Positions 35,618 to 46,392 of a stretch of 64,000 nucleotides of DNA are shown here, in pieces. The translations under genes were made by a program, and so were the position numbers. Under the pieces are notes generated by a model. The model worked only from the letters and a program-made list of their open reading frames with translations. It did not search any database and was not told where the DNA came from. The stretch is from positions 1 to 64,000 of the forward strand of contig NZ_FOUD01000010.1 of NCBI RefSeq assembly GCF_900114765.1, given 5' to 3'. The first letter of the stretch is position 1. Every line of letters begins with the position of its first letter. The DNA is from Halopseudomonas pachastrellae. GTDB lineage: Bacteria > Pseudomonadota > Gammaproteobacteria > Pseudomonadales > Pseudomonadaceae.

Positions 35618-36472
35618 TTATTTGTGCAGGTGCTCGCAGGCGTGCAGGGTGTTTTCCAGCAGGCAGGCGCGGGTCATTGGGCCAACGCCGCCGGGCACCG
35701 GGGTGATCCAGCTGGCGCGCTCGGCAGCGGGGCCAAACTCCACATCGCCAACCAAGCGGCCGTCTTCCATGCGGTTGATGCCCACGTCGATGACGATGGC
35801 GCCCGGCTTGATCCACTCGCCCTTGACCAGGCCCGGTTTACCCGCGGCAACCACAACCAGATCGGAGCGGCGTACGTGTTCTTCCAGGCTCTTGGTGAAG
35901 CGGTGGGTGACAGTAGTGGTGCAGCCAGCCAGCAGCAGCTCCAGCGCCATCGGGCGGCCCACGATGTTGGACGCGCCAACAACGGTGGCGTCCAGGCCGT
36001 AGAGGTCAACGCCGGTGCTGTTGAGCAGGCGGACGATACCCATCGGCGTGCAGGGGCGCAGCAGCGGCATGCGCTGGGCCAGACGACCAATGTTGTAGGG
36101 GTGGAAGCCGTCAACGTCTTTGTCAGGGCGGATGCGCTCCAGCAGCTGGGAGGCGTCCAGGTGCGCCGGCAGCGGCAGTTGCACCAGAATGCCGTCGATC
36201 TCGGCATCCTCGTTGAGGCTGTCGATCAGATCGAGCAGCTCCTGCTGGCTGGTGGTGGCCGGCAGGTCATGCGAGCGGGACAGGAACCCGACTTCTTCGC
36301 AATCCTTGCGCTTGTGCGAGACATACACCTGGGAGGCAGGGTCGCTGCCGACCAGAATCACTGCCAGGCCCGGCAGGCGCAGGCCGTTATTCTTGCGTTC
36401 GGTGACTTTACTGGCGATGTCCTTGCGGAGGTTGGCGGCAATTTGCTTGCCATCGATGAGTTTGGCGTTCAT
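35618..36472 (-). CDS. folD: Methylenetetrahydrofolate dehydrogenase/cyclohydrolase
   Basis: 284 residues. A bifunctional cytosolic enzyme interconverting 5,10-methylene-, methenyl- and 10-formyl-tetrahydrofolate. Motifs: [16 protein letters not shown] with the catalytic Lys, [10 protein letters not shown], and [24 protein letters not shown] lies 4 nt before the ATG. It stands next to a tRNA cluster and tig-clpP-clpX-lon, as in P. aeruginosa. Confidence 0.96.
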   Translation of the reverse strand: MNAKLIDGKQIAANLRKDIASKVTERKNNGLRLPGLAVILVGSDPASQVYVSHKRKDCEEVGFLSRSHDLPATTSQQELLDLIDSLNEDAEIDGILVQLPLPAHLDASQLLERIRPDKDVDGFHPYNIGRLAQRMPLLRPCTPMGIVRLLNSTGVDLYGLDATVVGASNIVGRPMALELLLAGCTTTVTHRFTKSLEEHVRRSDLVVVAAGKPGLVKGEWIKPGAIVIDVGINRMEDGRLVGDVEFGPAAERASWITPVPGGVGPMTRACLLENTLHACEHLHK

Positions 36473-36642
36473 GGGGTTCCTGACGCAGAAAAAAGTGGCG
36501 CTATTGTGGCACGCCGGCCCCCGCGGAAAAAGGGCATGCGGGGCAGGTTGTCGGAAAACTGCATCCGGGCGGCGGGCTACCGGCGTTTTAGCCTATGAGA
36601 TGCTTAACTTGCTCTTGTGATTAAATTTTTTTGAATGTGGCG

Positions 36643-36671
36643 TTGACGTGGGCGGGCGTGCTCAGTATTAT
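36643..36671 (+). promoter_or_regulatory. Sigma70 promoter of the tRNA cluster
   Basis: TTGACG (36643-36648), 17 bp, then TATTAT (36666-36671), followed by a GC-rich discriminator TCGCCCCGC. This layout is typical of stringently controlled stable-RNA promoters. Transcription should begin near 36678, about 105 nt before tRNA-Arg. The rest of the 311-bp gap between folD and the tRNAs holds no gene that I can see. Confidence 0.75.
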
Positions 36672-36783
36672 TCGCCCCGCTTCACAAACACAGCGATACC
36701 GGTTTGGAAGGCGACCAGGCAGCATCGATTACACGTCACAAGGTGATCGGATACGCCACCCGCAAGGGCGGAGTATGCAGAGG

Positions 36784-36860
36784 GCGCCCGTAGCTCAGCT
36801 GGATAGAGCATCCGCCTTCTAAGCGGATGGTCGCAGGTTCGAGTCCTGCCGGGCGTGCCA
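36784..36860 (+). tRNA. tRNA-Arg (TCT)
   Basis: 77 nt with complete cloverleaf. Acceptor GCGCCCG/CGGGCGT, D arm, anticodon loop CTTCTAA (anticodon TCT) on a CCGC.. stem, T loop TTCGAGT, encoded CCA. Confidence 0.95.
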
Positions 36861-36895
36861 TTTGGCAAGGCTGTGTGGTCGAGAAGCATGTAGTG

Positions 36896-36971
36896 GTGGG
36901 CGTAGCTCAGTTGGTAGAGCACAGGATTGTGACTCCTGTTGTCGTGGGTTCGATCCCCATCGTCCACCCCA
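36896..36971 (+). tRNA. tRNA-His (GTG)
   Basis: 76 nt. Acceptor GTGGGCG/CGTCCAC, anticodon loop with GTG, T loop TTCGATC, encoded CCA. A G at 36895 faces the C discriminator at 36968, giving the extra G-1:C73 pair required by histidyl-tRNA synthetase. Confidence 0.95.
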
Positions 36972-36980
36972 CTATTCTGT

Positions 36981-37010
36981 AAAAATGCCAGGCCCAGCCT
37001 GGCGTTTTTG
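36981..37010 (+). terminator. Hairpin between tRNA-His and tRNA-Leu
   Basis: CCAGGC/GCCTGG stem flanked by an A-run and a T-run (AAAAATG before, CGTTTTTG after), starting about 10 nt after the CCA of tRNA-His. It looks like a true terminator, so tRNA-Leu may depend on read-through or its own start. Confidence 0.75.
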
Positions 37011-37025
37011 TTTCAAGCTCCGAAT

Positions 37026-37110
37026 GCGGACGTGGTGAAATTGGTAGACACACCAGATTTAGGTTCTGGCGCCGCGAGGTGTGGGAGTTCGAGTCTCCCC
37101 GTCCGCACCA
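37026..37110 (+). tRNA. tRNA-Leu (TAG)
   Basis: 85 nt class II tRNA. Acceptor GCGGACG/CGTCCGC, anticodon stem CCAGA/TCTGG with loop TTTAGGT (anticodon TAG), long variable arm, T loop TTCGAGT, encoded CCA. Confidence 0.95.
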
Positions 37111-37216
37111 TCTTTCAAGCCCTTTGGCTTTCTTGATTTGCTTCCTTATATAACAGTTGTCTGTCGCCTCTCGCTTGCTTGTGAGGGTGGCTGTTTTTCT
37201 GTTTGTCGCGGCGGTG

Positions 37217-37245
37217 ATGACTTCTGCAAGTCAAGCGACTAGAAT
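37217..37245 (+). promoter_or_regulatory. Possible promoter of tig
   Basis: ATGACT (37217-37222), 17 bp, TAGAAT (37240-37245), about 60 bp before the tig start. The -35 is weak (TGAC core only). Offered as a candidate. Confidence 0.35.
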
Positions 37246-37304
37246 GTCGACCCTTTGGAATTCGCCAAATAACATTTTCTTTGTCTGTTGAACGAGGACT
37301 ATCC

Positions 37305-38651
37305 ATGCAAGTTTCGGTTGAAACCACTTCCGGCCTCGAGCGCCGCATGACCGTAGGCATTCCTGCCGATCGTATTCAAAACGAGGTCAACAAGCGTCTG
37401 CAGCAGACCGCCAAGCGTGCCCGCGTTGATGGTTTCCGTCCTGGCAAGGTGCCTATGAGCGTTATCCGCAAGCGCTTTGGTGCTTCCGCTCATCAGGAAG
37501 TGATCGGCGAAGTTATCCAGTCCTCCTTCTACGAAGCAGTCATGCAGGAAAAGCTGAACCCGGCCGGTGCGCCGAGCGTTGAGCCCAAGTCCATGGAAGA
37601 GGGCAAGGATTTCGAGTACATCGCTACTTTCGAAGTCTACCCAGAAGTTGCTCTGGCTGGTTTTGAAAGCATCAGCGTTGAGCGTCCCGAGTCTGAAGTG
37701 ACCGACGCCGACGTCGACACCATGCTGGACACTCTGCGCAAGCAGAACACCCGCTTTGAAGCGGTTGAGCGCGCTGCCGAGAACGGCGATCAGGTCACCA
37801 TCGACTTCGTTGGCAAGATCGACGGTGAAGCATTCCAGGGCGGCACTGCCAACGGCACCAACCTGGTACTGGGTTCTGGTCGTATGATTCCGGGCTTTGA
37901 AGAGGGTCTGGTCGGCGCCAAGGCGGGCGACAGCCTGACGTTGAACGTGACCTTCCCTGAGGATTATCAGAACCTGGATCTGGCTGGTAAGGCCGCCGAG
38001 TTCGAAACCACCGTGCAGGCTGTTGCCGCGCCGGTTCTGCCGGAACTGGACGACGAGTTCTTCGCCCAGTTTGGTGTGACCGAAGGTGGTCTGGACGGTT
38101 TCCGCGCCGAAGTTCGCAAGAACATGGAGCGTGAGCTGCGTCAGGCAATCAAGACCAAGGTCAAGGCTCAGGTCATGGACGGTCTGCTGGAAAGCAACAC
38201 CGTTGAAGTGCCCAAAGCACTGATCAGCAGCGAAATCGATCGTCTGCGTGAGCAGGCTGGTCAACAGTTTGGTGGCGCCAACTTTGACGTCAGCCAGCTG
38301 CCGGCAGAACTGTTCGAAGAGCAGGCCAAGCGCCGCGTTAGCCTGGGTCTGATTGTTGCCGAAGTGGTCAAGCAGAACGACATCAAGCCTGACAACGATC
38401 GCGTTCGCGCCATGGTTGAAGAGCTGGCCTCTGCCTACCAGGAGCCGGAGCAGGTTGTTAACTGGTACTACCAGAACGAGCAGCAACTGGGCGAGATCCA
38501 GTCGGTTGTGCTGGAAGAACAAGTCGTGGATACTGTGCTGCAGAAGGCGCAAGTGACTGATAAGAAAGTTGCTTATGAAGAGGCCGTGAAGCCGGCGCAA
38601 CCTGTTCAGGTTGCTGCTGACGAGGCCGAGGAAGCCACTGCAGCCGAGTAA
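37305..38651 (+). CDS. tig: Trigger factor
   Basis: 448 residues from the ATG at 37305. Ribosome-associated chaperone and prolyl isomerase. The N-terminal domain carries the ribosome-docking loop DGFRPGKVP, the FKBP-type domain spans about 150-245 ([17 protein letters not shown] ... [15 protein letters not shown]), and the C-terminal helical arms end in an acidic Ala-rich tail. It begins the usual order tig-clpP-clpX-lon-hupB-ppiD. Length and layout match the family. Confidence 0.96.
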   Translation: MQVSVETTSGLERRMTVGIPADRIQNEVNKRLQQTAKRARVDGFRPGKVPMSVIRKRFGASAHQEVIGEVIQSSFYEAVMQEKLNPAGAPSVEPKSMEEGKDFEYIATFEVYPEVALAGFESISVERPESEVTDADVDTMLDTLRKQNTRFEAVERAAENGDQVTIDFVGKIDGEAFQGGTANGTNLVLGSGRMIPGFEEGLVGAKAGDSLTLNVTFPEDYQNLDLAGKAAEFETTVQAVAAPVLPELDDEFFAQFGVTEGGLDGFRAEVRKNMERELRQAIKTKVKAQVMDGLLESNTVEVPKALISSEIDRLREQAGQQFGGANFDVSQLPAELFEEQAKRRVSLGLIVAEVVKQNDIKPDNDRVRAMVEELASAYQEPEQVVNWYYQNEQQLGEIQSVVLEEQVVDTVLQKAQVTDKKVAYEEAVKPAQPVQVAADEAEEATAAE

Positions 38652-38670
38652 TCAGCTGCAGCTTTCCGTC

Positions 38671-38707
38671 AACGCAAGCCAGCCTTCGGGCTGGCTTGCG
38701 CGTTTTT
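38671..38707 (+). terminator. Terminator after tig
   Basis: A 12-bp perfect stem, CGCAAGCCAGCC with GGCTGGCTTGCG around a TTCG tetraloop, then CGTTTTT. It separates tig from clpP. Confidence 0.92.
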
Positions 38708-38738
38708 GCGACACGCATATTCGGAGTTACAGAGATCC

Positions 38739-39380
38739 ATGACCCAAAACAGCTTTATGCAGTTGCCCCCAGAAGTGCAGGCCGCCGGCGGCCTGGTCCC
38801 GATGGTGATCGAGCAGTCTGCCCGTGGGGAGCGCTCCTACGATATCTACTCTCGACTGCTGAAAGAGCGCGTGATCTTCCTCGTGGGTCAGGTGGAAGAC
38901 TACATGGCCAATCTGGTCGTGGCGCAGCTCCTGTTCCTTGAGTCGGAAAATCCCGACAAGGACATTCACCTGTATATCAACTCGCCGGGTGGCTCGGTGA
39001 CCGCTGGTATGGCGATCTACGACACCATGCAGTTCATCAAGCCCAACGTCAGCACCCTGTGCATTGGTCAGGCTTGCAGCATGGGCGCCTTGCTGCTGGC
39101 TGGCGGTGCCGAGGGCAAGCGTTTTTGTCTGCCGCACGCACGCATGATGATCCACCAGCCGCTGGGCGGCTTCCAGGGTCAGGCTTCGGACATCGAGATT
39201 CACGCTCGTGAAATCCTCTTCATCCGTGAGCGCCTGAACAAGGTGCTGGCTGACCATACCGGGCAGCCGCTGGACGTGATTGCGCGAGACACTGATCGTG
39301 ATCGCTTCATGAGCGGCACCGAAGCAGTGGAATATGGTCTGATCGACAAGGTGCTGGAGTCGCGCACCAGCGCCGAGTAA
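38739..39380 (+). CDS. clpP: ATP-dependent Clp protease proteolytic subunit
   Basis: 213 residues from the ATG at 38739. A serine peptidase that forms the two-ring barrel working with ClpX and ClpA. Catalytic triad: Ser in [12 protein letters not shown], His in [11 protein letters not shown], Asp in [11 protein letters not shown]. The short N-terminal part [17 protein letters not shown] is the propeptide region. A strong terminator separates it from tig. Confidence 0.97.
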   Translation: MTQNSFMQLPPEVQAAGGLVPMVIEQSARGERSYDIYSRLLKERVIFLVGQVEDYMANLVVAQLLFLESENPDKDIHLYINSPGGSVTAGMAIYDTMQFIKPNVSTLCIGQACSMGALLLAGGAEGKRFCLPHARMMIHQPLGGFQGQASDIEIHAREILFIRERLNKVLADHTGQPLDVIARDTDRDRFMSGTEAVEYGLIDKVLESRTSAE

Positions 39381-39471
39381 GGCCGCAGAGACCGGAGCAC
39401 GCGCCTTTCTGGCTGCTGACGTGCAACTCGTCGTGGCCAGATGCCGCCGGTACAAGTTTGATCGGGTCGCA

Positions 39472-39498
39472 CTTGCAATGTGGGCATGTTGCCCCCAT
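39472..39498 (+). promoter_or_regulatory. Sigma32 (heat-shock) promoter of clpX
   Basis: CTTGCAA (39472-39478), 14 bp, CCCCAT (39493-39498), ending about 38 bp before the clpX start. It fits the RpoH consensus CTTGAA-N13-15-CCCCAT and has the same spacing as the element before lon at 40899. Confidence 0.7.
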
Positions 39499-39535
39499 CT
39501 TTGTTACAAGAGCGATTCTAGAGTAGGGGTTTTCG

Positions 39536-40819
<1,284 letters not shown>

Positions 40820-40830
40820 TCTGCGTTAAT

Positions 40831-40863
40831 AGAACGCCGCCGCCAGGCGGCGTTTTGCTTTTT
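40831..40863 (+). terminator. Terminator after clpX
   Basis: Stem AACGCCGCC/GGCGGCGTT with a GCCA loop, then TTTTGCTTTTTG, 12 bp after the stop codon. Confidence 0.9.
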
Positions 40864-40898
40864 GTGGCAATTGTGTTGCGTTAATCGATTGCCCCGAG

Positions 40899-40925
40899 CT
40901 TGTAATTTCCTGGGGCTGCCCCCAT
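40899..40925 (+). promoter_or_regulatory. Sigma32 (heat-shock) promoter of lon
   Basis: CTTGTAA (40899-40905), 14 bp, CCCCAT (40920-40925). A very close match to the RpoH consensus, with the same spacing as the clpX promoter candidate. lon is a known heat-shock gene. Confidence 0.72.
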
Positions 40926-40995
40926 CTTGAAAGCATGAACCCGTCCTGTTTCGGTGCTGCCGTTACGGCCACCCCTCTTCAAGCGAGCCTCTGCC

Positions 40996-43395
40996 ATGAC
41001 GACTCCCGCTGAATATCCGCTTCTACCGCTGCGCGACGTAGTGGTCTATCCGCACATGGTCATCCCGCTGTTTGTCGGGCGTGACAAATCCATCCAGGCC
41101 CTTGAAGCCTCCATGGCCGGGAACAAACAGGTGCTGCTGGTGGCGCAGCGTGACGCCAGTGACGACGATCCGGGCCGCGACGCGCTTTACGACGTTGGTA
41201 CCCTGGCAACCATCCTGCAGCTGCTGAAACTGCCTGACGGCACCGTCAAGGTGCTGGTTGAGGGCGAGCGGCGTGCTCGGCTGGTTGAGCTGGAAGAGGT
41301 TGAGGGCTACCAGAGCGCCGAGATCGAACTGCTGGAGGAGGGCGTGCTGGACGAGCGCGAATCCGAAGTGCTGGTGCGCAGCCTGATGAGCCAGTTCGAG
41401 CAGTTTGTGCAGCTGGGTAAAAAAGTACCCGCCGAGGTGGTGTCTTCGCTGTCCAGCATCGATGAGCCGGGCCGCCTGGTCGACACCATGGTGGCGCATC
41501 TGTCGCTCAAGCTGGACGAGAAGCAGAAGATTCTCGAGATTCTGCCGCTGCGCGACCGCGTTGAGCATGTGCTCGGTGTGCTGGATGGCGAGATCGATCT
41601 GCTGCAGGTCGAGAAACGCATCCGTGGGCGCGTCAAAAAGCAGATGGAGCGCAGCCAGCGCGAGTACTACCTGAACGAACAGATGAAGGCCATCCAGAAG
41701 GAGATGGGCAATCTGGACGAAGGCGAGGGCGAGTTTGACGAGCTGCGCCGCAAGATCGACAACGCCGGCATGCCCGAAGAGGCCCTGAGCAAGGCCAATG
41801 CCGAGTTGAATAAGCTGAAGATGATGTCACCGATGTCGGCCGAGGCCACCGTCGTGCGCTCCTACATTGATTGGCTGACGGCCGTGCCGTGGAAAAAGGC
41901 CAGCAAAGTACGGCACGACATTGCGCGCGCCGAGAAGGTGCTGGAGAACGATCACTATGGCCTGGAAGAGGTCAAGGAGCGCATTCTCGAGTATCTGGCG
42001 GTACAGAAGCGCGTACGCAAGCTGAAAGGCCCTGTGCTTTGTCTGGTAGGCCCTCCGGGCGTAGGTAAGACATCGCTTGGTGAGTCCCTGGCGCGAGCCA
42101 CCAACCGCGAGTTTGTTCGTATGGCGCTGGGCGGCGTGCGTGACGAAGCCGAGATCCGTGGTCACCGTCGGACCTATATCGGTTCGCTGCCGGGCAAACT
42201 GATTCAAAAGATGACCAAGGCAGGGGTGAAAAACCCGCTGTTCCTGCTCGATGAAATCGACAAGATGGGGCAGGACATGCGCGGTGACCCTGCCTCGGCA
42301 CTGCTGGAGGTGCTGGACCCCGAGCAGAATCACGCCTTTAACGATCACTATCTGGAGGTCGACTACGACCTGTCGGATGTGATGTTCATTTGCACCTCAA
42401 ACTCGATGAATATCCCGGCGCCGCTGATGGACCGGATGGAGATCATCCGCATCCCGGGTTACACCGAGGATGAAAAGATCAACATCGCCCAGCGTTACCT
42501 GGTGCCCAAGCAGATCAAGAACAACGGTCTGAAAAAGGACGAGCTGACCTTCACGCCGGAGTCCCTGCGCGACCTGATTCGCTACTACACCCGCGAGGCC
42601 GGTGTACGTGGCCTGGAGCGTCAGATCGCCAAGGTGTGCCGCAAGGTCGTCAAGGAGCAGGCAGGAGAGCGCAAACCCAAGCCGGTGGTGCTCGACGAGG
42701 CGCTGCTTGAGCACTATCTGGGCGTGCGCAAGTTCAAGTACGGGCTGGCCGAAGAGGCCGATCAGGTGGGTCAGGTAACCGGTCTGGCCTGGACTCAGGT
42801 GGGCGGTGAGCTGCTCAGTCTCGAGGCCGTAGTGGTGCCAGGCAAGGGCCGTCAGATCAAGACCGGCTCGCTGGGTGACGTCATGCAGGAGTCGATCAGC
42901 GCAGCGCTCACCGTGGTGCGCAGCCGCGCTGCTAGTCTGGGTATTGCCGCGGATTTTCATGAGAAGCAGGACATCCATATTCACGTGCCGGAAGGGGCGA
43001 CGCCCAAGGATGGCCCTAGTGCCGGTATCGGCATGTGTACCGCGTTGGTGTCGGCCCTGACGGGCATTCCGGTGCGCGCCGATGTGGCCATGACCGGTGA
43101 AATTACCCTGCGTGGTCAGGTGCTGCCCATTGGTGGTTTGAAGGAAAAACTGCTGGCTGCTCACCGCGGTGGCATCCGCACCGTAGTGATTCCCCATGAC
43201 AACGTGCGTGATCTGAAAGAGATTCCTGAGAAAATTCGCCAAAACATTGATATCAAGCCGGTAAAATGGATTGACGAGGTGTTGCAGATTGCGCTGCAAT
43301 ACCAGCCGGAGCCCTTAAAAGAAGGGGTTGAAGAGATGGTTGCAAAGGATGACAATCGCGAGACTGATGAACAGGGACGCATCAGTACTCATTGA
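40996..43395 (+). CDS. lon: Lon protease
   Basis: 799 residues from the ATG at 40996; a start 14 codons upstream is not family-like. N-terminal LAN domain ([24 protein letters not shown]), AAA+ module with Walker [13 protein letters not shown] and Walker [13 protein letters not shown], and the protease domain with the Ser in [11 protein letters not shown] and Lys in [13 protein letters not shown] (Ser-Lys dyad). It degrades misfolded and regulatory proteins in the cytoplasm. A 30-residue charged tail follows the protease domain. Confidence 0.97.
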   Translation: MTTPAEYPLLPLRDVVVYPHMVIPLFVGRDKSIQALEASMAGNKQVLLVAQRDASDDDPGRDALYDVGTLATILQLLKLPDGTVKVLVEGERRARLVELEEVEGYQSAEIELLEEGVLDERESEVLVRSLMSQFEQFVQLGKKVPAEVVSSLSSIDEPGRLVDTMVAHLSLKLDEKQKILEILPLRDRVEHVLGVLDGEIDLLQVEKRIRGRVKKQMERSQREYYLNEQMKAIQKEMGNLDEGEGEFDELRRKIDNAGMPEEALSKANAELNKLKMMSPMSAEATVVRSYIDWLTAVPWKKASKVRHDIARAEKVLENDHYGLEEVKERILEYLAVQKRVRKLKGPVLCLVGPPGVGKTSLGESLARATNREFVRMALGGVRDEAEIRGHRRTYIGSLPGKLIQKMTKAGVKNPLFLLDEIDKMGQDMRGDPASALLEVLDPEQNHAFNDHYLEVDYDLSDVMFICTSNSMNIPAPLMDRMEIIRIPGYTEDEKINIAQRYLVPKQIKNNGLKKDELTFTPESLRDLIRYYTREAGVRGLERQIAKVCRKVVKEQAGERKPKPVVLDEALLEHYLGVRKFKYGLAEEADQVGQVTGLAWTQVGGELLSLEAVVVPGKGRQIKTGSLGDVMQESISAALTVVRSRAASLGIAADFHEKQDIHIHVPEGATPKDGPSAGIGMCTALVSALTGIPVRADVAMTGEITLRGQVLPIGGLKEKLLAAHRGGIRTVVIPHDNVRDLKEIPEKIRQNIDIKPVKWIDEVLQIALQYQPEPLKEGVEEMVAKDDNRETDEQGRISTH

Positions 43396-43473
43396 TCTTA
43401 TCCGGGTCGAGTGGCGGTTCGCTTCCCTCAGGAAGCATCGCCAATCGGCCTAGGGTCGCCGCAGGCACACTCC

Positions 43474-43503
43474 TTGACATGGTTTTTGACCGCTTGCTAT
43501 AAA
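43474..43503 (+). promoter_or_regulatory. Sigma70 promoter of hupB
   Basis: TTGACA (43474-43479), 18 bp, TATAAA (43498-43503). A near-consensus promoter about 105 bp upstream of the hupB start, as expected for a very highly expressed gene. Confidence 0.75.
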
Positions 43504-43607
43504 GCGGCTTCGACCTAAAGCAGGTATGCTGACTGGCCACAGCTTTGCTAAGACCAAAAGCTTACATAATGACTAACTACTCGTTGAACTAGATAAGGGG
43601 ACTTAGA

Positions 43608-43880
43608 GTGAACAAGTCTGAACTGATTGATGCCATCGCTGCATCCGCCGATATTCCTAAAGCTGCTGCCGGTCGTGCTCTGGACGCCGTCATCGATTCC
43701 GTTACCGGTGCACTGAAGGATGGTGACTCCGTGGTATTGGTAGGTTTCGGTACTTTCGCCGTTAAAGAGCGCGCTGCTCGCACTGGTCGTAACCCGCAGA
43801 CTGGTCAGCCGATCGAAATCAGCGCAGCCAAGATTCCCAGCTTCAAGGCTGGCAAGGCTCTCAAGGACGCCGTTAACTAA
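43608..43880 (+). CDS. hupB: HU beta, nucleoid DNA-binding protein
   Basis: 90 residues with a GTG start (GTGAACAAG), AAGGGG 7-8 nt upstream. [28 protein letters not shown] and the DNA-binding arm [19 protein letters not shown] match HU exactly in layout and length. It shapes and compacts the nucleoid. Codon use is strongly biased, as is usual for abundant proteins. Followed by a strong terminator. Confidence 0.97.
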   Translation: MNKSELIDAIAASADIPKAAAGRALDAVIDSVTGALKDGDSVVLVGFGTFAVKERAARTGRNPQTGQPIEISAAKIPSFKAGKALKDAVN

Positions 43881-43987
43881 TAGCGTCCCTGATCTGATGG
43901 CATGTCCGCGCTTGCGTTGACGTGCATGCGGGACCGGTGACCTGGCGGCCTGAGACGGCATCACAATCCGGTTCCGACAGTTAGCAG

Positions 43988-44017
43988 AAAGGCGCATCAC
44001 CTCGATGCGCCTTTTTT
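43988..44017 (+). terminator. Terminator after hupB
   Basis: Stem GGCGCATC/GATGCGCC, loop ACCTC, then TTTTTT. It lies about 110 bp after the hupB stop and about 90 bp before the ppiD start. Confidence 0.92.
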
Positions 44018-44105
44018 GTTGGGCAAAACAAAAAAGACGACGCCGATTTCGGTGGCAATCCTGGGCCTTAAAGTCGCAGCTAGCAGACAAGATTTCGGGG
44101 GAATG

Positions 44106-45992
44106 ATGCTGCAAACAATGAGGGACAATGCGCAAAGCTGGGTCGCTAAGGTGATCGTAGGCGTCATTGTGCTGATTTTCGCGTTGACCGGATGGGAGTC
44201 CATCAGCCGTTTCACCAGTGATGCGGAGACGGCGGCCGAGGTCAACGGGCAGGCCATTTCCAAGCTTGAGCTGGAACAGGCCGTGGCGCTGCAGAAGCGT
44301 CAGCTGATTCAGCAGTTGCAACAGATGGGCAACCAGTTTGACCCCAGCATGATCGATGACGCCTTCCTGCGCACGTCTGTGCTCGACGGCTTGATTGAGC
44401 GCGCCGTGCTGCTGCAGGGCGCTGAAGAGGCCGGTTTCCAGGTTTCCGATCAGATGATCGATCAACTGATTCTGTCCACGCCGGACTTTCAGGTTGACGG
44501 CAAGTTTGACGCCAACCGCTTTGACGTTGTGATCCGCAATATGGGTATGCCCTCGCGTATGGCGTTCCGCGATCTGGTCCGTCAGCAATTGATGATTACC
44601 CAGTATCGCAACGGCTATGAAGCGACTGCGTTCGCCACGCCGCAAGAGCGTCAACAGCTGGTCGCGCTGGAAAACCAGACCCGTGACTTTGCGGTCATCG
44701 AGATCCCGGTGGGCGATGTTAACGCCGAGGTGAGCGATGCTGAGATTGAGGCTTTCTACAACGAGAACGCCAGCCAGTTCATGACACCGGAGCAGGTGGT
44801 GCTGGAAACGCTGACACTCAAGCGTGCCAGCTTCTTTGATCAGGTGCAGATTGACGAGCAGGCCGTTGAAGAAATGTATCAGCGCGAAATTGGCAACCTG
44901 GCCGAACAGCGCCGCGCTTCGCACATTCTGGTCGAAGTGGCTGATGACGACGCGGCAGCCAAGGAGAAGATCGAGTCCGCTGCTGCGCGTATTGCAGCCG
45001 GCGAAGACTTTGCCACTGTCGCTGCGGATGTGTCTGATGACTCTGGTAGCTCGCGTGAAGGCGGTGATTTGGGTTACATCGTCAAGGGCAGCTTTGATGA
45101 TGCCTTTGATGAGGCGCTGTTCGCGCTGCAGCCGGGTGAAGTATCTGCGCCGGTACGCAGCAGCTACGGTTACCACCTGATCAAGCTGACAGACCTGAAA
45201 GCGCCGGAAGTGCCTACGCTGGATTCCATGCGTGAAGAGCTGGTGCAGGAGCTGAAGGTCGAACAAGTCGAGCGCAGCTTTGTTGAGGCATCCCAGGAGC
45301 TGGCTAACCTGGCCCATGAGGCGCCTGACCTTGCTGAGCCCGCTGCCGCGCTGGGTCTGACTGTGGAAACCCTGGGCCCGGTTGAGCGCCTTGGTGGTGA
45401 CGGCCTGGCCGCTAACCCCAAAGTAATGAATGCGGCTTTCAGCGACGATGTCCTGAAAAATGGCTTCAACAGCGAGCTGATTGAGCTGGATGCCGATACC
45501 GTTGCCGTTGTGCGCGTCAAGGAGCATCTGGAGCCCGCCCAGCGTCCGCTGGCGGATGTCAGCACCGAGATTCGCGAGCAGCTGGCCTTCAACAAGGCTG
45601 AGCAGGCAGCAGCCGAGCGTGCCGAGGCGCTGGCTGGTGAGCTGCGTGATCAGGCGACTGACGCCGACGCGGTAGCAGAGCGCCTGGCGGCAGAGTGGCA
45701 GGTGCATGAGGCAGCCAGCCGCGCTGAACGCGATATCGAGCCGGCGTTGCTGCGTCAGGTCTTCGCGCTGCCCAAGCCCACCGCCGAGCAGCCGGTTTAT
45801 ACCAGCATCAAGAAGCCGGCTGGCGGTTACTGGCTGGTCTCGCTGCGTGGTGTTGCCACGGCTGAAGACGTTCAGTCAGCGGCGGGCGCACCGGACCAGT
45901 ACGCTCTGTTTGTTGCCGGTCAGACAGGTGAGCAGGACTTTGCTGCTGCCCAGCAGCAACTGCGCACTGAGGCGGACATTGAACGCCATTGA
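44106..45992 (+). CDS. ppiD: PpiD, periplasmic folding chaperone anchored in the inner membrane
   Basis: 628 residues from the second of two adjacent ATGs (44106), chosen on spacing to GGGGG and family start MLQTMRDNAQSW. One membrane anchor at about 15-35, then SurA-type N-terminal domain and one parvulin-type rotamase domain about 263-355 (RASHILVEVADDDAAAKEKIE ... SSREGGDLGYIVKGSFDDAFDEALFALQPGEVS ... GYHLIKL). It assists outer-membrane and secreted proteins near the Sec translocon. The gene frame upstream of the ATG is not family-like. Confidence 0.93.
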   Translation: MLQTMRDNAQSWVAKVIVGVIVLIFALTGWESISRFTSDAETAAEVNGQAISKLELEQAVALQKRQLIQQLQQMGNQFDPSMIDDAFLRTSVLDGLIERAVLLQGAEEAGFQVSDQMIDQLILSTPDFQVDGKFDANRFDVVIRNMGMPSRMAFRDLVRQQLMITQYRNGYEATAFATPQERQQLVALENQTRDFAVIEIPVGDVNAEVSDAEIEAFYNENASQFMTPEQVVLETLTLKRASFFDQVQIDEQAVEEMYQREIGNLAEQRRASHILVEVADDDAAAKEKIESAAARIAAGEDFATVAADVSDDSGSSREGGDLGYIVKGSFDDAFDEALFALQPGEVSAPVRSSYGYHLIKLTDLKAPEVPTLDSMREELVQELKVEQVERSFVEASQELANLAHEAPDLAEPAAALGLTVETLGPVERLGGDGLAANPKVMNAAFSDDVLKNGFNSELIELDADTVAVVRVKEHLEPAQRPLADVSTEIREQLAFNKAEQAAAERAEALAGELRDQATDADAVAERLAAEWQVHEAASRAERDIEPALLRQVFALPKPTAEQPVYTSIKKPAGGYWLVSLRGVATAEDVQSAAGAPDQYALFVAGQTGEQDFAAAQQQLRTEADIERH

Positions 45993-46010
45993 TGTTGAGT
46001 GCGTTAACGG

Positions 46011-46036
46011 AAAAAGGCGCTTCGGCGCCTTTTTTT
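46011..46036 (+). terminator. Terminator after ppiD
   Basis: AAAAAGGCGC-TTCG-GCGCCTTTTTTT, a perfect stem with TTCG loop, 18 bp after the stop codon. Confidence 0.93.
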
Positions 46037-46304
46037 GTGTCTGACGCACGGTGGTTTGGGATCGAGAGCACGCCGCAGGCTGCCTGAAACGTCGCTGGTG
46101 ATCCGGCCTGGCTACACAGGTGGGAGTGCGCATGTTCTGTTGGTTGGGGCAAAGCTTGCTGTAATGGCGCTCAAGCGGTGCGGCGCGGACATGCCTTTGG
46201 CTTGGCCCGCTCTACAGGTTGGCGTGCTTGGCGGTGGTAGGCGGTGTTGTTTGGTGTGACATGGCGATCGGCCGCGTGTTTCCCGGCCGGCTGGGTGATG
46301 CGCC
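46037..46304. other. Spacer between ppiD and the porin gene
   Basis: About 270 bp with no convincing gene on either strand. It contains an extended inverted repeat (ATGGCG at 46261 with CGCCAT at 46301, and CGGCCG pairs inside). The possible short frames have no ribosome site or family match. Confidence 0.4.
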
Positions 46305-46343
46305 ATAAAAAAAGCCGACACCGCATCGGGGCGCGGTGCCGGC
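46305..46343 (-). terminator. Terminator of the OprD-type porin gene
   Basis: On the minus strand GCCGGCACCGC pairs with GCGGTGTCGGC (11 bp, one G-U) around GCCCCGAT, followed by a T-run. It lies about 50 bp past the porin stop. A G10 tract lies between the stop and this hairpin. Confidence 0.9.
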
Positions 46344-46392
46344 TCAAATCCAGGCTGTCTCTGGGGGGGGGGCTTGCCTGGATGGAGCGGAG

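Noticed and set aside
38690..38725. Possible sigma32 promoter before clpP (CTTGCGC ...)
   Set aside because: The -35 lies inside the terminator stem and the -10 does not match CCCCAT.
43548..45707. Minus-strand 719-codon open frame opposite hupB and ppiD
   Set aside because: Covers two well-supported genes on the other strand and a terminator; no ribosome site.
46037..46304. Short frames between ppiD and the porin
   Set aside because: No start context, no conservation that I can recognise, and strong inverted repeats suggest non-coding spacer.
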